Shown: piece by piece, positions 60,874 through 64,000 of the stretch
Layout: the number at the start of each line of letters is the position of its first letter
How positions within the stretch are numbered: position 1 is the first letter of the stretch
Assembly (NCBI RefSeq): GCF_902806685.2
Contig: NC_048563.1
Coordinates: 3,129,098-3,193,097, forward strand
Reading direction: 5' to 3'
Source of the DNA: Maniola hyperantus
Taxonomy: Eukaryota; Arthropoda; Insecta; Lepidoptera; Nymphalidae
DNA: 64,000 bases
Position numbers and translations under genes: made by a program
Notes under the pieces: generated by a model
What the model was told of the DNA's origin: nothing
The model's input: the letters and a program-made list of their open reading frames with translations, nothing else
Databases searched by the model: none

Positions 60874-62480
60874 TCAGTAGGGCGTGAACTCGCTGTTGTG
60901 TGTGTGTGCGTCGGGCCAGCTGTGCGTCTGTGCGTGCGCGTGCGGCCGCGAGAACAGCGACGTGTCACCCGGACACGGCTGCCCCTCCTGCGATAGTGGA
61001 AACACACATGAAATGGGTACATTTCTTGCATTTCACGAGGGCGAGAGGCTCTGCATTAGTGTGAATGCTACATCCGTACACAGTACACGAGCACATGGAA
61101 CAATACCTGCGCGAGCTCGCACTCGCATCGTAGGTCAGATGCGACTATTTAACTACCAGGACCTATACACATCTATGTTTCTTATTAATAATTCTTAATA
61201 CCAACAAGAGACTCACCTGTCCCTTATAAAACTTGGAGTCCGTCACATAATGTATAGTAACTTCACTATTTAACTTCGAACCAGCTCGCAACCGTTGAAA
61301 GTATGGCAGCTGGTCCCCATTTGACATGAAACTATGTGTGTCCTCCATTTTCCCACAACTCTGGCTCATTTCCGGCTTATCATTGAACAGAGCATTCCGA
61401 AATACATTCCGGCTTTCCTGTCCAAACGGGGTATACAACCTTTCCTCTTCAATCTTCAATGGAGTCCCTATAGGTTCAGGTCGTATAGGATTAGCAAATA
61501 AGGAGTCGTTTTCATAATTCCGATTATGATCTGGACGGGTTCCTATAGGATTTGGGGATACCACTTTGGGATTTTGACTGTTTTGATCATAGAATTCTGG
61601 ACTTAAGAAACTCTTTTGTTGGTTATCATCAGGGGTTTTGAAGAGGGAGTACCCTTCGTCATTCTTTTGGGTGAACGAAGCCAGATTCATTATACGGTTT
61701 TGGAGCTCCAAATCTGCGTTTTTTGGGTTCGTTTGGGACGGGTCCATTACAAATTGTGGGTTGTAAACGTTTGGGTTCACGTAGTTGTACTGCGGTTGGG
61801 TGTAAACTGGGTTGATGGGTGGGGTCTGGTTTCGGATACCCATAAGGTTTTGTTGATGCATCATAGACATTAGGGGGTTTCGGATTGTGTACATTCCATT
61901 GGATGTAGGGGTTATCGTTGCTTGGCAAGGCGCTGGGGGCATGGGTATGGGGTCCGGGATTCGAATCTCGGACTTTTTCTGTGGAGGGGCGTTGGTTATT
62001 TGGACTGGGGGGAGGTTAGGATGGAACATGGGATTGCGCAGGGTAACCATTTTGGCCCCTTCTTGTTTCTGCTCAGTTTCGGCTGCCTTCTTGGCTTTTT
62101 TCTTAGCCTTTTTGGATTTGCCTGGTACTTGGGGCTGTGCCTCCGGTATCACTATTGTTTTTGGGTTTTCTGGAACTAAGAAAAAAATATTTTATCTAAC
62201 AGGCATTTAGCACATATGTACATCTAAATATATAAAAGGATTGACTGACTGACTGATCTATCAACGCACAGCTCAAACTACTGAACGGATTGGGCTGAAA
62301 TTTGGCATACATATAGCTATTATGACAAAAACAGACAAACTAAAAATAATAATCATCCTCACCATTGACCCCGTGGTTGTGCGTGGAGAACATCATGAGT
62401 GAGGGGTCCGCGTTGATGACGGGCGGGGGGCGCGGCACCGGCGTTGGGACCGACTCCAGCTGGTTGTGCTTCCACAGGGG
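60874..62480 (-). CDS. Three terminal exons of an unrecognised Pro/Asn/Gln-rich protein
   Basis: Minus-strand exons: 62480-62363 (LWKHNQLESVPTP... DPSLMMFSTHNHG), 62175-61217 and 60987-60874 (TGA; ends HNSEFTPY). Splice sites are consensus and phases (1, then 0) agree. The 397 residues seen contain a Lys-rich nuclear-localisation-like block (KSKKAKKKAKK, near residue 60 of the visible part), two echoing segments (MVTLRNPMFHP and MYTIRNPLMSM), many NP/QN/YNPQ words and a short conserved-looking tail (YFQRLRAGSKLNSEVTIHYV, DSKFYKGQ). The beginning of the protein lies past the right edge. Low complexity and the basic block suggest a nuclear protein. I cannot name the family. The reading frame is clean, so the gene is probably active. 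Confidence 0.75.
62223..62335 (+). mobile_element. Helitron family B 5' fragment
   Basis: A|TCTAAATATATAAAAGG, three (gact) units, 'gattgggctgaaatttggca'; truncated. It lies in an intron of the minus-strand gene. Confidence 0.7.
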
Positions 62481-62499
62481 CTGCAATAACAATTGTGTG

Positions 62500-62585
62500 A
62501 GAGTATGAGTGATAGAGACAACGCTCTACGATGCCGAAATCTCGTTCTAAAGGTCGATGTACAACATTTTTGGCCGGCTACTGTT
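62500..62585. mobile_element. MITE family J fragment
   Basis: 'tatgagtgatagagacaacg' and 'aaaggtcgatgtacaacatt' match family J. Confidence 0.6.
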
Positions 62586-63008
62586 CAGCGTGTTGCCAGT
62601 AATGACATATGGATGCGAGACATGGGCGCTAACTATGGGCCTCATAAGAAAGCTCAGAGTCACTCAGCGATCTATGTGCGGAGTTTCTCTACGTGATCAA
62701 TGAAAAAATGAGGAGATCCGTAGGAGAACTAGAGTAACCGACATAGCTCAACGGGTTGCGAAGCTGAAGTGGCAATGGGCAGGGCACATAGTTCGTACAA
62801 CCGATAGACGTTGGGGTCCCAAGGTGCTGGAATGGCGACCTCGCACCGGAAGACGCAGTGTTGGAAGACCCCCCACTAGGTGGACGGACGACATCAGACG
62901 AGTCGCAGGGAGTCGCTGGATGGCGGCGGCGTAAGACCGTGGCGTGTGGAAGTCCCTACAAGAGACCTATGTCCAGCAGTGGACGTCTATCGGTTGATGA
63001 TGATGAGT
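62586..63008 (+). mobile_element. RTE-type retrotransposon 3' end with (gat)n tail
   Basis: With one frameshift near 62700 it reads MTYGCETWALTMGLIRKLRV, IAQRVAKLKWQWAGHIVRTT and GRPPTRWTDDIRRVAGSRWM, ending QQWTSIG and a gatgatgatgag tail. This is the same region as the 52.5-kb element but a different family; it matches the short piece at 24338-24507. Confidence 0.8.
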
Positions 63009-63506
63009 ACGCTTGACCGAAATTGGCGGCGCACGCGTTTGTTTGCTATTCACCTAACATTGTATGAGAAAGGTGAGAGGCAAGATGATTTTCATCGAAA
63101 TCAAACGCGCGAAAAGGGTTTAGGAAAAGTATTTTTGAGAAAAAAAAAAAACTAAATGTATGTTTGCAAAGTAAAGATATTTCAACTGATATAGTATACG
63201 CCAAAGTTTAATAAATTTGTTTGCTAGCATAACGTAAATATATCTTGTTATAGTTTGCTTGTCACTGTGTTCATCTTACTTATAATTTTGTATCTAACTG
63301 TGAAACCTACTATTAGCTTCTCGTCACTTAATTTTAAGATTTATAATAGATTTAAGCTGTTGGTTTTCTTAATAAAATAAAAATTAAAACAAAAATAAAA
63401 AATGAAAATAAATAAATCTAAAGTTCAATTGTTTTATAATTTTCACACTCCTAATTTTACTTGTTTACGCCCAAAGTTGTCATAAATTTAGTGTTAAAAT
63501 GTATAA

Positions 63507-63671
63507 GTCCCGCAAATTGCTAATGTGCGTGGCCGCCATTTTAGTGACGTCAACACTAGACTGAAGTTCCGAGCTGACGGTATATTTTTATTTCGGCTGA
63601 CGTGAAAATTACGTCATTTCCATGTTAATAAGACATGGTTCCAGCGCAATAGCAATTTGCGGGACTTATAA
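63507..63671. mobile_element. MITE with agtcccgcaaattgcta ends, second copy
   Basis: Opposite orientation to 20003-20165, same interior words and inverted ends. Confidence 0.8.
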
Positions 63672-63699
63672 CATGAAGTGTATCTTGTGGACTTGTGGA

Positions 63700-64000
63700 C
63701 GATCCCAAACTAACCGGCTCGTTGGAAAGCCTGGAGCACCGCAGAGACGTTAGCTCTCTATGCGTGTTCTATCGCATGTATAATGGGGAGTGCTCTGAAG
63801 AGCTTTTTGACCTCATTCCACCCTCTTTTTTCTACAACCGCACCGCGCGCCACCGTAAGGAATTTCACCCTCACCATCTGGGTGTCTGGTGCACTTCGAC
63901 CGTCCGCTGCGCCAGATCCTTCTTTCCACGCACATGCAAACTGTGGAACCAACTCCCATCGGCGGTGTTCCCACTAGATTATAACATGGGGTTATTCAAG
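63700..64000 (+). mobile_element. LINE C-terminal coding region, continues past the window
   Basis: An open frame reads KLTGSLESLEHRRDVSSLCV, FYRMYNGECSEELFDLIPPS and RTCKLWNQLPSAVFPLDYNM. The 'SLxHRRxVxSLxxFYRxYxG ... LWNxLPxxVFP' pattern is the C-terminal domain of many insect non-LTR retrotransposons. No stop occurs before the window edge. Confidence 0.85.

Noticed and set aside
60884..61198. 104-codon plus-strand ORF
   Set aside because: It overlaps the antisense of the His/Thr-rich terminal exon and a repeat; no homology is apparent.

Overview
This window is eukaryotic nuclear DNA, almost certainly from a moth or butterfly (Lepidoptera). The genes have short exons with GT-AG introns. 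The spaces between them are packed with element types typical of lepidopteran genomes: short non-autonomous Helitrons (A|TC...CTAG|T ends with a GC-rich 3' hairpin), tRNA-derived SINEs, RTE/Jockey/CR1-like LINE tails, and many TIR/foldback MITEs. I see no bacterial operon, CRISPR array, rRNA gene or genuine tRNA gene.

Layout. (1) 1431-1510: a lone first exon encoding the start of a THAP zinc finger. (2) 5239-15341, plus strand: a ten-exon gene for a 1138-residue protein made of five tandem two-finger modules (ten U1/matrin-like C2H2 fingers). Its last exon is followed by four ~313-bp tandem copies of its own end plus a relic (15.8-17.3 kb). (3) 20.9-23.8 kb, minus strand: the last two coding exons of an unrecognised gene, the terminal one duplicated; a LINE with a ~110-bp A-rich tail sits between the two copies. 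(4) 25208-25510, minus: an unrecognised ~100-codon reading frame with an inverted fragment of its end 0.65 kb away. (5) 27134-30210, minus: a three-exon, 364-residue protein with eight C2H2 fingers. (6) 36274-55000, plus: the complete 18-exon BRD8 orthologue (851 residues, bromodomain subunit of the Tip60/NuA4 histone acetyltransferase complex). (7) 60874-62480, minus: the last three coding exons of an unrecognised Pro/Asn/Gln-rich protein whose 5' part lies beyond the window. (8) 63.7-64 kb: a LINE reading frame running off the end.

All exon chains were built by matching splice sites and codon phase by eye. For BRD8, the five-module finger gene and the C2H2 gene, every junction keeps the reading frame, which is strong internal support. 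The genes do not form a pathway: they are independent, although three encode nuclear DNA- or chromatin-binding proteins. The main theme of the window is repeated duplication and capture of exon pieces. Examples are a dead copy of exon 4 and tandem copies of the last exon in the finger gene, a partial copy of BRD8 exon 3, a fragment of BRD8 exon 18 fused to Helitron sequence in BRD8 intron 1, and a doubled terminal exon in the 22-kb gene. Several insertions can be dated relative to each other by target-site duplications or by an empty-site paralogue.
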